Assembly: GCA_017302015.1 (NCBI GenBank)
Contig: JAFLEE010000068.1
Location: 13,506 to 30,391, forward strand
Reading direction: 5' to 3'
DNA: 16,886 nucleotides
From: Spirochaetota bacterium
GTDB taxonomy: Bacteria; Spirochaetota; UBA12135; COTS27; JAFLEE01
The position numbers and the translations under genes were made by a program. The notes beneath the pieces were generated by a model that saw only the letters and a list, made by a program, of their open reading frames with translations, had not been told where the DNA came from and made no database searches. Shown here one piece after another: positions 15,561 to 16,886 of the stretch. Numbering within the stretch: position 1 is the first letter of the stretch; every line of letters begins with the position of its first letter.

Positions 15561-16886
15561 CTATCCCACCGACACCGCGCCTACGGGGCAGACCTGCCGG
15601 CATCCGTCGCAGCGCGTGCATTTCTCGTCGACGATGCGGTGGAGCTGGTAGGGCCGGGCCTCGATGGCCCCCGAGGCGCAGCGCTGGGCGCACAGCGTGC
15701 ACCCGATGCACCCGGGGCCGATCTCGTAGGCGATGAGGGCCTTGCATTTCTTGGCCGGGCAGCGGCCCTCGAGGTGGGCCTCCACCTCTTCCTTGAAATA
15801 CCGTAGCGTCGAGAGCACGGGATTGGGCGCGGTGCGGCCGAGGCCGCAGAGGCTCCCGGTCTTCACGGAATGGGCGAGTTTTTCCAGGGTGGCGAGGTCG
15901 GCCCGGCTGGCCTTGCCGGCGCACAGCGCGTCGAGGAGTTCGAGCATGCGCTTGGTGCCGATGCGGCAATGGGTGCATTTGCCGCAGGATTCGCTCTGGG
16001 TGAACGCCATGAAATACCGGGAGACGTCGACCATGCAGTCGTCCTCGTCGAGCACCACGAGGCCGCCGCTTCCCATGATGGCGCCCTTCTCCACGAGGGC
16101 CCCGAAATCCACCGGCGTATCGAGTTCGCGCTCCGGGAGGCAGCCGCCGGAGGGGCCCCCGATCTGCACGGCCTTCAGGCGCTTGCCCCCGGGCACGCCG
16201 CCGCCGATCTTCTCCACGATGTCCCGCAGCGGGGTGCCCATGGGCACCTCGATGAGGCCGCCGCGGAGCACCTTGCCGGTGAGGGAGAAGACCTTGGTCC
16301 CCTTGCTGTGCTCGGTGCCGATGGCCGCGAAGGCGGCGGGGCCGTTGCGGAAGATCCAGGGCACGGCGGCGTAGGTCTCCACGTTATTGACGAGGGTGGG
16401 CTTGCCGAAGAGGCCGTGGGAGGCGGGGAAGGGCGGGCGCAGGGTGGGCGAACCGCGGTCCCCCTCCACGGCCTTGATGAGGGCGGTCTCCTCGCCGCAG
16501 ACGAATGCGCCGGCGCCCGGCGCGATGCGCGCGTCGAAATGGAAATCGCTCCCCAGGATGCGCGGGCCGAGGAGGCGGCGCTCCCGGAGGATCTCGAGGG
16601 CCCTGCCAACGCGCTGGATGGCGAGGGGATATTCGGCGCGGATATACAGCACGCCCTGGGCGGCGCCCACGGCGAAGGCCGCGATGAGGATGCCCTCCAG
16701 CACGCGGAAAGGATAGCTCTCCAGGAGCATGCGGTCCATGAAGGCCCCGGGGTCGCCCTCGTCCCCGTTCATGATGAGGACCTTCTCTTCGCCCGGGCTC
16801 TCGCGCACGCGCCTCCATTTGATGTCGGTGGGGAAGCCGGCGCCCCCGCGCCCCCGCAGGCCCGCCACCGCCATGGCCTCGAGGAC
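15561..16886 (-). CDS. NuoF/HydB-like NADH-binding flavoprotein subunit (5' end outside window)
   Basis: The frame is open to the window edge (441 codons visible), so the Met at 16874 is internal; Val-Leu-Glu-Ala precedes it in frame. Numbering from that Met: GLRGRGGAGFPT (5-16) and NGDEGDPGAFMDR (36-48) are the FMN and NADH sites of the NuoF family. GPGAGAF-like APGAGAFVCGEETALI (118-133) is also diagnostic. Cys297, 300, 303 and 343 bind the N3-type 4Fe-4S cluster. A C-terminal extension carries Cys372 and Cys377 and two ferredoxin-type motifs (389, 392, 395, 399 and 419, 422, 425, 429). This extension is typical of HydB/HndC of NADH-linked hydrogenases and of related formate dehydrogenase subunits, and is absent from complex I NuoF. 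The role is to oxidise NADH, or reduce NAD+, in a soluble multi-subunit complex. The next gene starts 3 bases later. Confidence 0.94.
   Translation of the reverse strand, partial: VLEAMAVAGLRGRGGAGFPTDIKWRRVRESPGEEKVLIMNGDEGDPGAFMDRMLLESYPFRVLEGILIAAFAVGAAQGVLYIRAEYPLAIQRVGRALEILRERRLLGPRILGSDFHFDARIAPGAGAFVCGEETALIKAVEGDRGSPTLRPPFPASHGLFGKPTLVNNVETYAAVPWIFRNGPAAFAAIGTEHSKGTKVFSLTGKVLRGGLIEVPMGTPLRDIVEKIGGGVPGGKRLKAVQIGGPSGGCLPERELDTPVDFGALVEKGAIMGSGGLVVLDEDDCMVDVSRYFMAFTQSESCGKCTHCRIGTKRMLELLDALCAGKASRADLATLEKLAHSVKTGSLCGLGRTAPNPVLSTLRYFKEEVEAHLEGRCPAKKCKALIAYEIGPGCIGCTLCAQRCASGAIEARPYQLHRIVDEKCTRCDGCRQVCPVGAVSVG

Noticed and set aside
1-16886. tRNA, rRNA, CRISPR arrays, transposases or phage genes
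   Set aside because: I looked on both strands and saw no regularly spaced repeats, transposase motifs or RNA-gene signatures.

Overview
The window is GC-rich and every convincing gene lies on the minus strand, so it reads right to left. The gene set suggests a Gram-negative bacterium, perhaps of the PVC group (Planctomycetes, Verrucomicrobia, Lentisphaerae or a related candidate phylum). The pointers are a large DUF6785/DUF6784-like membrane protein, a PQQ-type beta-propeller next to a GT4 glycosyltransferase, FtsX-type exporters, and an outer-membrane-type lipoprotein rich in Asn and Thr. This assignment is inference; no rRNA or marker gene is present.

Right end (16886 to 13995): two nearly abutting genes encode a redox module. 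The first is a NuoF/HydB-like NADH-binding flavoprotein, whose start lies outside the window. The second is a fused 2Fe-2S / GltD-like FAD protein that lacks the usual NAD(P)H-binding half. Together they look like the NADH-handling end of a soluble dehydrogenase or hydrogenase complex, with the catalytic subunit expected upstream of the window.

Middle (13808 to 7343): a tightly packed operon of four genes encodes a secreted beta-propeller protein, a GT4 glycosyltransferase, a LolD/MacB-type ABC ATPase and a large YbbP-like permease with two FtsX domains. The first two junctions are 4-bp stop/start overlaps. The coding start of the propeller gene contains a REP-like palindrome. Next comes a single lipoprotein gene (7171 to 6359), with its own strong ribosome binding site and a clear rho-independent terminator.

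Left end (6082 to the window edge): a second operon sits behind an AT-rich leader with a perfect 8-bp inverted repeat. It encodes a roughly 14-helix DUF6785/DUF6784-like membrane protein, an FtsX-type permease with an unusually long extracytoplasmic insert, its ABC ATPase, and a secreted protein with PA-like and M28-peptidase-like domains. The M28-like domain has lost most of its zinc ligands. This four-gene set is the best candidate for an undescribed system: an energised cell-envelope machine built from an exporter, a transporter-like membrane protein and a pseudo-peptidase. The three intergenic stretches (6083-6358, 7172-7342, 13809-13994) are each under 300 bases and are described through the regulatory features in them.
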